Notes: generated by a model from the sequence alone, not told the origin. Counted from the stretch's first letter, positions 24,760 through 37,116 are shown. The stretch is DNA of 64,000 nt from an uncultured Methanobacterium sp. (GCF_963665055.1 NZ_OY762015.1:2273501-2337500); one strand, 5' to 3'. Numbers and translations: made by a program.

Positions 24760-25164
24760 TAATGAAGATTTAAGGTTTAAATGATCATTAATTCCCGAAC
24801 AAGTGTCCATTAAGTGTTAAATATTCAATTTAAACGTTTAATTAGATGTGTGTTAATATCATCGGTTTAAATAGATAATTACAATGGAAATTAATGTTAA
24901 TTCATGAATTTACCCGTTTAATAGATTAAATCAAAAATATCATAATAAGAATATATTATGTAACGTTGTATACCTGTAATCAAGTTTAAAAATCTTCAAT
25001 CGTCTTTAGGTATCTTTAATCAAACTTCAGGGGGCAAAGATCTTTTTTAACTCGATCATAATCTATGAATCATAATCTATGAATTTCAAACATTAACTCA
25101 TCTGGGATGATTTTCTTTAAGTTTAAAGCATAATAATGTATTTTTATTATAAGAAGTGATATTT
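24760..25164. promoter_or_regulatory. Region between right ORB array and cdc6
   Basis: About 400 bp with repeated GTTTAA words, an imperfect palindrome around TTTAAACGTTTAA (near 24831-24843), a G-run with TCAGGGGGC near 25027-25036, and a perfect 14-bp tandem duplication CATAATCTATGAAT at 25057-25084. The cdc6 promoter must lie here, but I cannot choose one TATA box with confidence. Confidence 0.45.
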
Positions 25165-26313
25165 ATGAATATTTTTGAGGAATTGGGCGACAAAAATTCA
25201 GTATTTAAATGTAAAAAGTTTTTAGATCATAGATTTTTACCTGATAATCTACCCCACCGTTCAGATCAAATTAAATCCGTGGCAAAGTACTGGGTTGAGT
25301 CATTAAAGAATGTAACCCCTCCTGATGTCACTGTTTATGGTAAAACTGGTACTGGAAAAACTGCAGTTGCCAAATTTGCCAAGAAACAGCTGGATCAAAT
25401 TTCCAAGGAAAAAAATGTGAATGTTCGGGTGGAATATATTCGCTGTACTGATTTCACCACAGAATACCAGGTTATTGCTCGTTTATGCCAGCAGATGGGT
25501 CAGGATGTTCCTTACAGGGGTTGGACCAAGGCAGAAGTTATTAATGCATTTCGTAACCTTTTCAAGAAAAATGTTTTTGGTAGTGATTTGATTTTAATCA
25601 TAATCCTGGACGAAATTGATATTCTATTGAAAAATGATGGTGATGGTCTACTTTACACTCTTACTCGAACTGAAAATGTTTCCATTGCATCCATAAGTAA
25701 CTTTGTAGACTTCAAACAGTTTATAAAACCCAGAGTACGTAGCAGTCTCCGTGACCGGGAGATAGTTTTCCCCCCATACAATGCCCAACAGCTGGTAGAC
25801 ATCTTACAGGAACGTTCTAAATTGTCTTTCAATGATGGGGTACTTCATGATGAGGTTATACCTCTGTGTGCAGCATTAGCTGCTAAAGAGGAAGGAGATG
25901 CCAGGTATGCCTTGGATCTACTACGGACTTCTGGTGAATTAGCTGATGAAAAAGGTACGGAAGTGGTTTATGAGAAATATGTTCGAGAGGCTAAGGATCA
26001 AATTGAACATAACAAGGTAACTGATATTGTAATGACCCTTCCCAGCCAGCAACAGAAGGTACTGGAGTCACTGATATTTCTAACCAAACGCAAGGAAGAA
26101 ATAACTTCTGGAAGACTTTATGATGTTTACAAAGACATAACCAAGGGAGATTCTGTTTCTTACAGGAGAATTTTTGATTTTATCAATGAATTAGAAATGT
26201 TAGGACTTATATCTACAAAAACAGTATCTAGAGGTAGGGGTAAAGGAAGAACAAACCTGATCACCCTGCAATGTGAAATGGAATTATTGGAAGATGCAAT
26301 GTGGAGTGGTTAA
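25165..26313 (+). CDS. cdc6: Orc1/Cdc6 replication initiator
   Basis: 382 residues. AAA+ domain with Walker A GKTGTGKT (59-66) and Walker B LDEID (148-152), sensor region ISNFVDF, arginine-rich RVRSSLRDREI, then a C-terminal winged-helix domain from about residue 285 (LPSQQQKVLESLIFL). It binds ORB boxes at the origin and recruits MCM. ATG 25165 is chosen over a GTG nine bases upstream, because the GTG belongs to the RBS AAGTGAT. Its position directly beside the ORB arrays identifies it as the initiator of this origin. Confidence 0.95.
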   Translation: MNIFEELGDKNSVFKCKKFLDHRFLPDNLPHRSDQIKSVAKYWVESLKNVTPPDVTVYGKTGTGKTAVAKFAKKQLDQISKEKNVNVRVEYIRCTDFTTEYQVIARLCQQMGQDVPYRGWTKAEVINAFRNLFKKNVFGSDLILIIILDEIDILLKNDGDGLLYTLTRTENVSIASISNFVDFKQFIKPRVRSSLRDREIVFPPYNAQQLVDILQERSKLSFNDGVLHDEVIPLCAALAAKEEGDARYALDLLRTSGELADEKGTEVVYEKYVREAKDQIEHNKVTDIVMTLPSQQQKVLESLIFLTKRKEEITSGRLYDVYKDITKGDSVSYRRIFDFINELEMLGLISTKTVSRGRGKGRTNLITLQCEMELLEDAMWSG

Positions 26314-26414
26314 ATACCACTCAATTATACTCTTTTTTTATTCTAAACTTTTTTATTCTAAAATTATTACCTTCAAATCATTTTTCATCCATCAAATCAT
26401 TTTTCAGTGCCAAA

Positions 26415-27329
26415 TTATATCAGAAGTGATTCTAAAATAGCCATTCTGACGGGAACTCCGTAAAATGCTTGTTGGAAATATTTTCCATAAGGAGTGTTAT
26501 CCACATCATGGGATATTTCATCTATCCGTGGTAATGGATGCATTACTATTGCCTCACTCCCTTTAAGAAGTTTTGAATCAATAGTGTAGGCTCCTTTAAT
26601 CTTCAAATATTCCTGTGGGTCTGGAAATCTTTCTTTCTGTATTCTTGTAACATACAAAACATCAGCATAGTCCAGGACTTCCTTAATATCTTCTGTTTCA
26701 TGCACACTTACTCCTGCAGCTGCCAGGTCATGGAGGGTTTCCCTGGGCATTTTCAGCTCGGGTGGTGATACAAAGCTCATTTTAGCACCAAACATGGTCA
26801 AAGCATAAGAAAGAGAATGCACTGTTCTCCCATATTTAAGATCACCCACCAGTGCCACGTGTAACTCTCCAATATCGCCTAGAACACGTTTCATGGTGTA
26901 TAAATCCAGGAGTGTCTGGGTAGGGTGCTGTCCTGCTCCATCGCCAGCGTTAATCACTGGAACATCTACCATTTCTGCAACGTACCGAGCAGTGCCTTCC
27001 ATATTATGGCGGATAACCATGGCATCAGTGTATTCTCCAACAACACGGACGGTATCTGTTAAATTTTCACCTTTGGTGACAGAACTGGTTCCAGCCTCAG
27101 CAAAACCAACAGTACTCCCACCCAATCGTTTCATCGCGGTTTCGAATGAAAGACGAGTACGGGTGGAAGCTTCGTAAAATAACATTCCCAAAATAGATCC
27201 AGATAGAACACTGGATTTCTCCTGTGACCTAGCTATGGGTTCCATTTCCTCGGCTAATTTTAGGATGTATTCAATATCTTGCTTACTAAAATCCTTAATT
27301 GAAATTATGTTTTTCAGATTGAAACCCAT
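26415..27329 (-). CDS. pyrB: Aspartate carbamoyltransferase catalytic subunit
   Basis: A 304-residue enzyme that condenses aspartate and carbamoyl phosphate in pyrimidine synthesis. Carbamoyl-phosphate site STRTRLSFETAM, HPTQTLLDLYT, VGDLKYGRTVHSL and MHPLPRIDEI are all present; the last marks it as aspartate rather than ornithine specific. The start is ATG 27329 behind GGTGA. The regulatory subunit pyrI is not adjacent. It converges with cdc6, and the spacer has two short repeats (TTTTTTATTCTAAA and ATCAAATCATTTTTCA). Confidence 0.95.
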   Translation of the reverse strand: MGFNLKNIISIKDFSKQDIEYILKLAEEMEPIARSQEKSSVLSGSILGMLFYEASTRTRLSFETAMKRLGGSTVGFAEAGTSSVTKGENLTDTVRVVGEYTDAMVIRHNMEGTARYVAEMVDVPVINAGDGAGQHPTQTLLDLYTMKRVLGDIGELHVALVGDLKYGRTVHSLSYALTMFGAKMSFVSPPELKMPRETLHDLAAAGVSVHETEDIKEVLDYADVLYVTRIQKERFPDPQEYLKIKGAYTIDSKLLKGSEAIVMHPLPRIDEISHDVDNTPYGKYFQQAFYGVPVRMAILESLLI

Positions 27330-27500
27330 GGTCTTCACCATACACTGTTTAAGTACTAATTATTCCTTTAAAACAATCAATCGAACTATATCTTTAATGA
27401 TATTTATTTATTAATAATATTATTATTTTTTTTAATTTTTTAGATTTTAGTTTTTTATATAAAAACAAATTTTTGGGATATTAAAATTTTTATTTGGATA

Positions 27501-28229
27501 CTAAACTTTCCTTCCAAATGTTAAATATCCCGTATGACCAGTCATTCTGGTTTTTGGACGCACACCCTTATCTTTAACTTCAATTTCACGTACAAGGCAT
27601 TCTAAACTCTTTAAATCTGAAAATTCCCGTTTTTTCAGGATTCTGGTGAGGAGTTTTACTTGATCAATGTAGGGTGTGTATGCAGCCAAGTATCCTCCTG
27701 ATTTAAGGCAGTCACGGGCGTTTTCCACCACGTCCCATGGTTTTGGTAGATCCAGGAATACCAAGTCCACATCTTCTTCATCTATCCCTTCTACCACGTC
27801 CTGACATTTCAATGTCACGTTCTCCAGTCCGAACCCCTTCACATTTTTATCCGCAATTTGAGAGAAATCTTCCCTTAATTCATAGGAGTAAACATGGCCA
27901 GTTTCTCCCACAATGTTTGCCATGAATATGGTAGCTGCACCTGCGCCAGTTCCTGCTTCCACCACACGCTGACCGCAACCCAGTCCGGTGTAGGCAGCCA
28001 TAACACCCAGATCCTTGGAGAGAATAATGGAACACCTGCGGTCCATGAGTTCAATGTAGTCGTTGATGTTAGCTTCTAAAACACGAAATTCCCTGCCGAG
28101 ATGGGTTTTTAAAATGTCTCCTGACTTGCTAGTGGCTATTTCTTCCTTTTTAATGTAACCATGGTCAGTGTGCAGATCATCGGCACCAGCCACAAATTTT
28201 TTACCCTTCTCATTTATCAGAATTTTCAT
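27501..28229 (-). CDS. trmI: tRNA (adenine-N1) methyltransferase, TrmI type
   Basis: A 242-residue SAM methyltransferase. N-terminal beta domain (MKILINEKGKKFVAGADDLHTDHG), motif I VVEAGTGAGAATI, YELREDF after strand 2, and DLVFLDLPKPWDVV as the active-site motif, as in archaeal TrmI. It methylates N1 of A57/A58 in the T-loop of tRNA. RBS GGAGAT lies before the ATG. It lies downstream of hef on the same strand and upstream of pyrB. Confidence 0.92.
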   Translation of the reverse strand: MKILINEKGKKFVAGADDLHTDHGYIKKEEIATSKSGDILKTHLGREFRVLEANINDYIELMDRRCSIILSKDLGVMAAYTGLGCGQRVVEAGTGAGAATIFMANIVGETGHVYSYELREDFSQIADKNVKGFGLENVTLKCQDVVEGIDEEDVDLVFLDLPKPWDVVENARDCLKSGGYLAAYTPYIDQVKLLTRILKKREFSDLKSLECLVREIEVKDKGVRPKTRMTGHTGYLTFGRKV

Positions 28230-28373
28230 TTCTTGTAATCTCCAGTTAACTTAATTATAATATGGATATTCTATAATTCTAGTAATTTCCTGATTTTTAA
28301 TCAGTTATCATTAGAATACTTATCTCATATAATTCTATTATATTACCCTTCAATTTAACGGGTCAATAGTTTT

Positions 28374-30773
28374 TCAATCTTTTTCACCATTTTTTTTGAG
28401 AATGTATTCTTTTTTTGGCTTATCTTTTCCATTTACAATTAGATTTTCAATAGATTCACTACTTTTTGAATACCGGAATGTATCTGAATATTTGGATGAA
28501 ATTATCTTCCGGATACTTCGAGCAATTTTATCTCCAATCCCATCCACTCTCTTCAGGTCACTTACACTGGCACTGATAACTCCTTCCACACTATCAAACA
28601 TTTCCAGGAGTTTCCTGGCAGTCACTGGCCCCACACTGGGCAGTGATTCCACGATAAAAAGCTGCTGTTCCTGAAGAGTTAATGGTTTTCTCTCAGTACG
28701 CATTTGAACATCCTTCGAACCCTTGTCCACTTCCCTTACTGCGAGTCTGTGGATCATAGCAGCAGTATCCTCGGGGTTACGGGTGGGAATGATGGGTATG
28801 TTAAAATCAACTGCCAGACTGGCCAGTGCTCCTCTGATGGCATTAGGATGCAGTGAACTGCTGTATAAATCCTGGCCTTCCAGTATGATCAATGGTTTCT
28901 GGAAGTTTTCCACCAGTTCCTCGGCCTGTTTATACAACCGTTTATCCATCAACGAGCTTACAAAGTCTTGTGTGCTTTTTCGCTCTACAGCCACCTGGGG
29001 ACTAATCTGATAATCAGCAACCGGGAGGTTGGTGGGTTTTACCTTGACTCCCAGATTGCTCAGTCCCCTGGTAACTCCTGACTTGGATTCACGGTGATCC
29101 ACATACACCACCACCCTCTTATCAGATGAATCCTCTTTTTTGCCAAGTAAATCTTTTTCTTCTTTCCTGTCCAGGACCCGGACATCCTCATCATTAGCAA
29201 TCAGTGGCCTTTCGGGTTGATTGTACCCATTGGCCAGCTGTTTTTTCATCATTCTTTCCCGGTTTATGCTTGAATAATAGAATGACTCATCCCTTGTGTT
29301 TTTGGTTATCAGAACGATCATACGGCCACTGGTGGTCCTACCGGTTCGGCCACGCCTCTGGATCATTCTTATTTCCGATGGGACTGGTTCGTAGAGTACT
29401 ACCAGATCTACACTGGGGATGTCAATACCTTCCTCAGCTACACTGGTGGAAATCAGTACCTGGTATGTTCTCATCCTGAAGGCCTTTATGATATCTTTCT
29501 GTTCTTTCTGGGTGAGGCCCTTTTCTTTTTCCCGGCTGGCCTGTCCAAAGAATTTAACCGCGTTTATACCTTCTTCCTGGCACTTACGATAGATATGATT
29601 CACAGTGTCCCGGTACTGGCTGAATACAATAACTTGTTCCTTGTCCTCTGCAGCACTTTTAAGTATTTCCATGAGTTTTCCCAGTTTAGGGTGTTCAACT
29701 CCCTTATCATATGCTTGCCGGGTTAAGTTCACCGCTGTTTTAAAGTTTTCATCCTTAAATAATCCCTTAGCGGCTTTGGTTTTTTTCTTACGCATCCTAT
29801 CAAAGTAAGAGTGCAGGTTACTCACACCCTGTGTTTCCAAAAGTTCAAGGGAGTGCATAACACTGAAAACAGCGGTTAACATGGATATTGCCAACAGACA
29901 ATCTCTTGGTGGGCTGGCACTTTGAGATATTCGGTTCTGGACTTTTCCCCTGGCTCTTAAAATATCTTTTTTACTGACCTGCTGGGTTGAATTGAGAACT
30001 CCCAGCTTTTTCAAACCCTTAAGGCGATTTTTAAGAGCCACATCCAGATGTTTTTTAATATCCAGCTGTTCCTTTTTCAAATCAACTTTCATCCATTCCA
30101 CATCAATGGGGTTGAAGTAGGGTTTAACATCAGGATCATCCTCATTTTTAACCATCACCTCATTTATGAAGAGGTTCTGGCAAACCTGGTTGATCCGTTC
30201 TTTATCACCACCTGGTGATGCAGTCAAACCCAGTATTAACTGGTTTTTTGCTTGTTTAGTGTAACGCTGGGCCAGGAACACGTAGGAATAGGATCCAGTT
30301 CCTCGGTGACATTCATCAAAAATAAGTAGTGAAACATCCTCTAATGAGTATCTTTCTGCTATGATGTCCGATTCTATTGTCTGGGGCGTGGCACAGATGA
30401 TCTGGGAATCATTCCATCTTTTAATCCGTTCTTCCAGTTTAACCGCACCAGTTAGACTGCTGGTTGGGGTTTTTAAAAATTCAAGGAATCTTTCCTCGTG
30501 CTGCACCACCAGTGGTTTGGTGGGAGCTAAAAGTAAAATCTTACTCTCCGGATACTTTTCAAGCCTATCTGCAGCAACCAGGGCAGCCACCACAGTTTTA
30601 CCCAGGGCTGTTGGGGCCACTATCATAGTATTCCCCTTTTTAATGACATTAGCTGCCAATAATTGCTGGTAAAGACGTGCTTCAATTTTTCCCGGTTCGA
30701 TTAGAGGGTGTTGTATCCACCTTACCGTTTTTCTTGAAGGTTGGGTGTCATTTAGATGTTTATTTTCAACCAT
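28374..30773 (-). CDS. hef: Hef helicase/nuclease (FANCM/XPF type)
   Basis: 799 residues. SF2 helicase with Walker A APTALGKT (53-60), DECH box (153-156), and helicase motifs V-VI (STSVAEEGIDIPSVD and QRRGRTGR). An XPF-like nuclease domain follows with ERKSTQD (597-603), the ERKX3D active site, then tandem helix-hairpin-helix (LPSVGPVTARKLL, VDGIGDKIARSI). It processes stalled and forked DNA. All three functional parts are intact. RBS AGGATAT lies before the ATG. Part of the replication and repair genes near oriC. Confidence 0.96.
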   Translation of the reverse strand: MVENKHLNDTQPSRKTVRWIQHPLIEPGKIEARLYQQLLAANVIKKGNTMIVAPTALGKTVVAALVAADRLEKYPESKILLLAPTKPLVVQHEERFLEFLKTPTSSLTGAVKLEERIKRWNDSQIICATPQTIESDIIAERYSLEDVSLLIFDECHRGTGSYSYVFLAQRYTKQAKNQLILGLTASPGGDKERINQVCQNLFINEVMVKNEDDPDVKPYFNPIDVEWMKVDLKKEQLDIKKHLDVALKNRLKGLKKLGVLNSTQQVSKKDILRARGKVQNRISQSASPPRDCLLAISMLTAVFSVMHSLELLETQGVSNLHSYFDRMRKKKTKAAKGLFKDENFKTAVNLTRQAYDKGVEHPKLGKLMEILKSAAEDKEQVIVFSQYRDTVNHIYRKCQEEGINAVKFFGQASREKEKGLTQKEQKDIIKAFRMRTYQVLISTSVAEEGIDIPSVDLVVLYEPVPSEIRMIQRRGRTGRTTSGRMIVLITKNTRDESFYYSSINRERMMKKQLANGYNQPERPLIANDEDVRVLDRKEEKDLLGKKEDSSDKRVVVYVDHRESKSGVTRGLSNLGVKVKPTNLPVADYQISPQVAVERKSTQDFVSSLMDKRLYKQAEELVENFQKPLIILEGQDLYSSSLHPNAIRGALASLAVDFNIPIIPTRNPEDTAAMIHRLAVREVDKGSKDVQMRTERKPLTLQEQQLFIVESLPSVGPVTARKLLEMFDSVEGVISASVSDLKRVDGIGDKIARSIRKIISSKYSDTFRYSKSSESIENLIVNGKDKPKKEYILKKNGEKD

Positions 30774-31084
30774 TTTAATATCCTGAATTTGGTTTGTTAG
30801 ATTGACATTTCTTGAACTAATACTATGTTTACAATCTATAAAACTATTACAAAATCAATTTATAGGGGACATTAAAATTATAGCATCTTAAAAATTGAGA
30901 AATTAATGAAGACAAACACAAATTTGGGAATACTCTGGTTAATAAATCTATTTTTGACTTGTTTTTATTGTTAAAAACCACTTAAGTCAATGATTCTACT
31001 TGGAATTAAATGTAGATACTCAACTCCTCCCCAATATTTATTACTAATTAATAACTAAATATTAATACTCATGGATGTGATTTA
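30774..31084. promoter_or_regulatory. Divergent promoter region of hef and a hypothetical gene
   Basis: 311 bp, AT-rich, with TATA-like stretches on both strands. No repeat, RNA gene or ORF is visible. Confidence 0.4.
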
Positions 31085-31969
31085 ATGGTGGATGCCAATG
31101 ATAATTATCAGGATCATGACCTGACAGCCATGTATCAGGAATTTATCCAGGAATTTAATCATGTTAATGGAATTTTTAATATTTTAAATGAATTTATGCA
31201 CTTATGGGATGAAAATATTTGGGAATCTTTATTTAATCTGCACTGCCAGTGGAAAAATCCTCTGGAAGTCCAGGATAATCTTAAATCCGCAACTGAAAAC
31301 CTGGTTCTCCTTCAGGCCATAAATAATGGAATACAACCGAATAAACCTTATGAAAATTATTCTGATGTTGATTATTATAATTCCACTCTTTTCACTGTGG
31401 ATTACGATTCATTCCAGTATTTGCATATTTTCCTGGAGAAGCTGTACACATTTTATCTGGGACGGGACCTGGTAGTGGATGATTTATGGGCATTGCATAA
31501 AAGTGATCTTTCAGAGCGGATCCTGGGTGGGCTGGATCTATTCAATCTTTTCAGGGGTAATTTATTTTTAGGAGATAAATTCTTTCAGGATATAAAAAAG
31601 GTTACATGGGGTGAAGATAGTATAATTTTCTTTAAAAAGTTTCAAAATCTGTTATTTTCGTTCCTTTTTGAAGATCACGGTGAAAATGAGACCACCTATA
31701 ATCTGGAGTTTGGGAAGATCCTGGTGCTACTGGCACATTCTGGTGCAGTGCTATCAGATAATCAAGTAATTGATTATAAATGTGTATTAAGGGCATATAG
31801 TACCTTATTTAAAATTATAAAGACTGACATAACATCCTTATCTGATAAAAGATATTACACTGGTCTTTTATCGTGTGGGGATTGTAATGAACTGTACCCA
31901 CTTTTGGAAGATGAAGCGCCATTTGATTTTTCCAGTTGCAGCTGTGGGGGTGGAATTAGAATACATTAG
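31085..31969 (+). CDS. Hypothetical protein with C-terminal zinc-ribbon-like cysteines
   Basis: 294 residues, not recognised. The body is acidic, aromatic and helical (many Phe, Tyr, Leu, Asn, Asp), with no membrane helix. The last 40 residues hold Cys pairs SCGDC and SCSCGGG about 20 residues apart, a CX2C...CXC zinc-ribbon-like element. Good RBS (GATGTGAT). Its codons are more AT-rich than those of hef or recJ next to it. It may be a lineage-specific protein with a metal-binding tail; no role can be assigned. Confidence 0.7.
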   Translation: MVDANDNYQDHDLTAMYQEFIQEFNHVNGIFNILNEFMHLWDENIWESLFNLHCQWKNPLEVQDNLKSATENLVLLQAINNGIQPNKPYENYSDVDYYNSTLFTVDYDSFQYLHIFLEKLYTFYLGRDLVVDDLWALHKSDLSERILGGLDLFNLFRGNLFLGDKFFQDIKKVTWGEDSIIFFKKFQNLLFSFLFEDHGENETTYNLEFGKILVLLAHSGAVLSDNQVIDYKCVLRAYSTLFKIIKTDITSLSDKRYYTGLLSCGDCNELYPLLEDEAPFDFSSCSCGGGIRIH

Positions 31970-32052
31970 TTCTGTTGATAGGAACCAATTAAAAAAATAG
32001 AAAGAAATGGATTTTTAGCATTTTTTTTTTAATGTCAATTTTCACATTTAAT

Positions 32053-33750
32053 CTAATGGATTCTTTGATACACCCTAATCAGGTCAGTTTCTTTTATAAC
32101 ACGGAAACCATTGAGTGTGGGTTTGGTTTCACTTAAAACATCGATGTAGTATTCTGCACCTGAATTAATTAACATTGAAGAAAATTCATTCTCATCACTG
32201 TAATCTCTTAAAACCCCTGTAAACACCGTTGTATTCAGGCTCCATGACATTGCGGGACTGTAATCTGAAAAAATGATTTTATCCTGATACTGTGGATCGT
32301 ACTCTTCCAGCCACTGGGCAGTGGGTTCAATGTACTTAATTAAACAGGTGTTGGGGGTATGACCTGCGAAGGTGACTGCAGTTGAAGTTAAAAATATCAT
32401 ACCTATGATTAAATACAATCCCCATGACCTTAAGGACTCCTTTTTAATTTTATATTTGTACTTTTCAATAAGGACACTCAATCCCAGGAAAATAAAGTAT
32501 GCAAGGGCAGGGGCTATGGTAATTAGGTAGCGGTCTACTTTTAACGTTGTAACACTGTGCATTATGAAGAAAGTGAAAAACCACAACATGAAAAATAAAT
32601 CCATCCTCAAGTTTTTCCCATCAACATCACCCAGTAAATAGTAGATCAAAAGACAGATAAAAAGGACAATAATATCAGTTAACAAATAAGGTGCTCTAAA
32701 AAAGCTGAAGAATGCTGCAATCACTAAAATTCCCAGGATTGACAATTGGAGAATCATCCCTTTATCAACGCCTTTCATTACTTCTTGTTTCTTTTTTAAA
32801 ATAGTGTAAATATGGATTCCAAGGCCACAAAGAACTAATATGGCAGTTATTATGGCTAGAAACGATACTGATCCCTGACTGGGACTTAATATTTGGTAAT
32901 AACTTCCGTTAATTGGTCCAACAGCAATGTAATTCAGGAGATTATGTAAGTAGTACAGGTTATCTGTATTGTAGGCTGCATCCCCTACACCGAAAGATTT
33001 CCCAAATATTAAAGAATTAGTAACCAGCAAAATTAAACTTGCTAAATAAGTGATTTTAAGGTAAGCATAGATTAAAAATGGTATTATGATGAATAAAGGG
33101 ATAATCACCTGTTTCAAGTGTTTTTTCACGTTTTGTAGAAAACTGGTTCCCACAGTGAAATAGAATATTAAAGGGATTATTAAAATGGCAGTGGTGTATC
33201 TGGTGAATATAGCCACTACAAACATGGGAATAACCAGGGATAAATATTTTGAATCCTGTTCAATGCCCTTGACCATGAAGTACATGGTCCAGATTGAGAA
33301 TGAAATGGCTGGCACGTCTATGGAACCACTGGCTGCCCATGAAAATACTAGTGGGAGTGAAATATAAATTAAACATCCAGTAAAGCTTTGTATTTCATTG
33401 AAACGCTGTTTCAGTAATAGGTATAATCCAATGACTCCAAAAATGAATATAATAGCATCTAATATGATAATAACGCTGCTGGAAATGAATCCAGTCCTGA
33501 AAATTAGGGAAGTTAAAAATGGCATCAGTGGTGGTATGGAGTTCACTGTTATACCTCCACACCTTGCTCCTGAGTACTGCAGGGCTACATTGAGATAGGT
33601 GAAAACATCAAAGTAATTCACACCTCTTGTAATCTGCACTGCAGATAGGATAATAGCAATGGCTGTGGTGATTATGGTGAGAATAAACAGAGGGTTTTTC
33701 AGTTTTTCTGGCACCTTACTCGAACTCTGATTTGAATCTGGAATACTCAT
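32053..33750 (-). CDS. GT39/ArnT-like membrane glycosyltransferase
   Basis: 565 residues with about eleven hydrophobic helices and a C-terminal extracytoplasmic domain of about 100 residues. After the first helix comes YFDVFTYLNVALQYSG, the acidic first-loop motif of GT-C enzymes in the PMT/ArnT (GT39, DUF2029-like) group. These transfer sugar from a polyprenyl-phosphate donor to protein or lipid outside the membrane; donor and acceptor are unknown here. The start is either GTG 33753 or ATG 33750; the RBS-like GGTGAT lies 18 bases upstream, so the start is uncertain. Confidence 0.8.
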   Translation of the reverse strand: MSIPDSNQSSSKVPEKLKNPLFILTIITTAIAIILSAVQITRGVNYFDVFTYLNVALQYSGARCGGITVNSIPPLMPFLTSLIFRTGFISSSVIIILDAIIFIFGVIGLYLLLKQRFNEIQSFTGCLIYISLPLVFSWAASGSIDVPAISFSIWTMYFMVKGIEQDSKYLSLVIPMFVVAIFTRYTTAILIIPLIFYFTVGTSFLQNVKKHLKQVIIPLFIIIPFLIYAYLKITYLASLILLVTNSLIFGKSFGVGDAAYNTDNLYYLHNLLNYIAVGPINGSYYQILSPSQGSVSFLAIITAILVLCGLGIHIYTILKKKQEVMKGVDKGMILQLSILGILVIAAFFSFFRAPYLLTDIIVLFICLLIYYLLGDVDGKNLRMDLFFMLWFFTFFIMHSVTTLKVDRYLITIAPALAYFIFLGLSVLIEKYKYKIKKESLRSWGLYLIIGMIFLTSTAVTFAGHTPNTCLIKYIEPTAQWLEEYDPQYQDKIIFSDYSPAMSWSLNTTVFTGVLRDYSDENEFSSMLINSGAEYYIDVLSETKPTLNGFRVIKETDLIRVYQRIH

Positions 33751-33919
33751 CACCTAATAATAATTCATCACCTATTAAAAGTAGAAATTTCATGGATAGT
33801 GTAATCTTTAATATTTTTAAAAATTTTTAAACAACACTATTTCGCTAACCCCTTCCAGTTTTGGATTTCTCATCTACCAATTTCTTAGTTAAAGGATTCA
33901 AGTTACTCAAGTGGGCTAA

Positions 33920-35120
<1,201 letters not shown>

Positions 35121-36714
35121 GAAAATGCCTCGATTATTTGCGAATTGATAATTTTTTATAAGAATTTTTATAAGAATAATTTTTGTTATAATTTTTTTAT
35201 GAGTTTATGAGAATTAATTTTAAATAGAAATTTTATAATTTACTTTTAATGAATATTTCAATCAGGGTATATTTTTTCAATCAGGATATTAAATGAGAGA
35301 TGTTCTCGAGGTAAAAGGGTGTTCTCAAGATATTCTCAAATTAATACTCCCTCCAATTGAATGCAACACTTTTATTTTAAATGAACTGCGTACTTAAGTG
35401 ACCTGTGTGCTTACAATATCATTTACCAGGTTTTTGAAGTTTTCTAGTTCCTTGTAGGGTACCACTGCACCTGCAGCGATATTATGCCCTCCACCAGCAC
35501 CGTTAAAGCTTTTAGCTGCTTGTTCAAGTGCAAAACCCAGGTTAACTCCTCGCTGGGTCATTTCCAGTGTGGTGCGGCCTGAAATTTTAACCAAGTTGTG
35601 CATGCGGGACAAGGTTATAACCGGTTTTTCAGGGGTTAAAATATTAAGATCAATCCCTAATGAGGCTAAAGTCCCCATGATCTTTTTATTTTCCTTATCT
35701 TCAGTGTAAAGGTACTGCACATAATCCATTTCCTGGGCACCCTCTCGGGAAATCCAGCTTATACCCCTAATCAAAGATTCCCGGTATTTACTTAAAAATT
35801 CCACTCCCTGGCTTATGGCAGACTCCCGTTCACCCAGACAGATACTCAGACCCACAGCGTAGTTCTTGTTTTTACCACATGCATCCAGAATTTCAGCGTA
35901 GTTTTCCAGATTGCGGAGTGCAGGGTCTTCTTTAGGCATGCTGTACACGGTGTCAAACACCTTTGGATTCATTTTAGTCAGGTGCTCGGTGAGGAAATCC
36001 TTCTCTTCATTGGCCAGATCCGTGAATTTAATACCGTATGATATTCCAATCTTTTCCAGGAAAGCCTGACTTTTCTCCAGATTTCCTGAGATTCCAGGGA
36101 TTGCTGGTTTGAAAGTGTGAGCCAGGGCTTTATAAAGCGGGTCATCTTTGGAGGATATTTTAAGATCCTCGTGTTCTGTAACCACTCCTGATTCAGTTGC
36201 CTCCTGAAGTATGGTCTGGTTCACACCAGTAAACCCATCAGCATACTGCATATCCCCAAAAGCACCAACCAGGGCTAATCCTGTCAGTTCCACTTTTTCA
36301 AGGGGTTTCACAGTTAGATAAGTCACTCCAGATGCACTAACATCCCGGGTCCCATCCAGTCCGAACAGGTGGGGGTTCACGTGCACCAGGCTTTCCTCAT
36401 CATCTCCATCACTGTCCATGGTCTGGTGATGATCGGCGATTACAGCCTGGCCCCTGAGCCGGCTAATCCTCTTCACGTAGCCACTGCCCATGTCACAGAA
36501 AAAGAAAAGTTTGTATTTCTCCCTGGAAAGCCGATCCAGGGTTTCCTCATTAAGGCGGGGGACCATGGTAACATGGAACTTCCCTCCTTCCTGGGAAATG
36601 GCGTTACAGATAACACCTGCAGCGGATATGCCATCAGCATCATTGTGGGAGATTACTCTCACCACATGATCCTGATCAAGGTGCTCCTTCAGGAGCGTGC
36701 AAGCTTCTTCAGCT

Positions 36715-37116
<402 letters not shown>

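Larger units (their letters stand above)
23555..24760. other. oriC: Chromosomal replication origin (oriC)
   Basis: A gene-free region with two opposed arrays of the box TTACACTTGAAA flanking an AT-rich core, directly before orc1/cdc6. Five boxes on the left read TTTCAAGTGTAA on the plus strand, and six on the right read TTACACTTGAAA. As I recall, this is the mini-ORB sequence bound by Cdc6 in Methanothermobacter thermautotrophicus. Inverted ORB clusters around a duplex-unwinding element next to cdc6 are the standard archaeal layout. Two small minus-strand frames inside are chance products of AT-rich repeats. Confidence 0.93.

Noticed and set aside
33111..33125. Single TTTCAAGTGT match, possible remote ORB
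   Set aside because: An isolated 10-mer inside the glycosyltransferase gene with no neighbouring box or AT-rich core; expected by chance.
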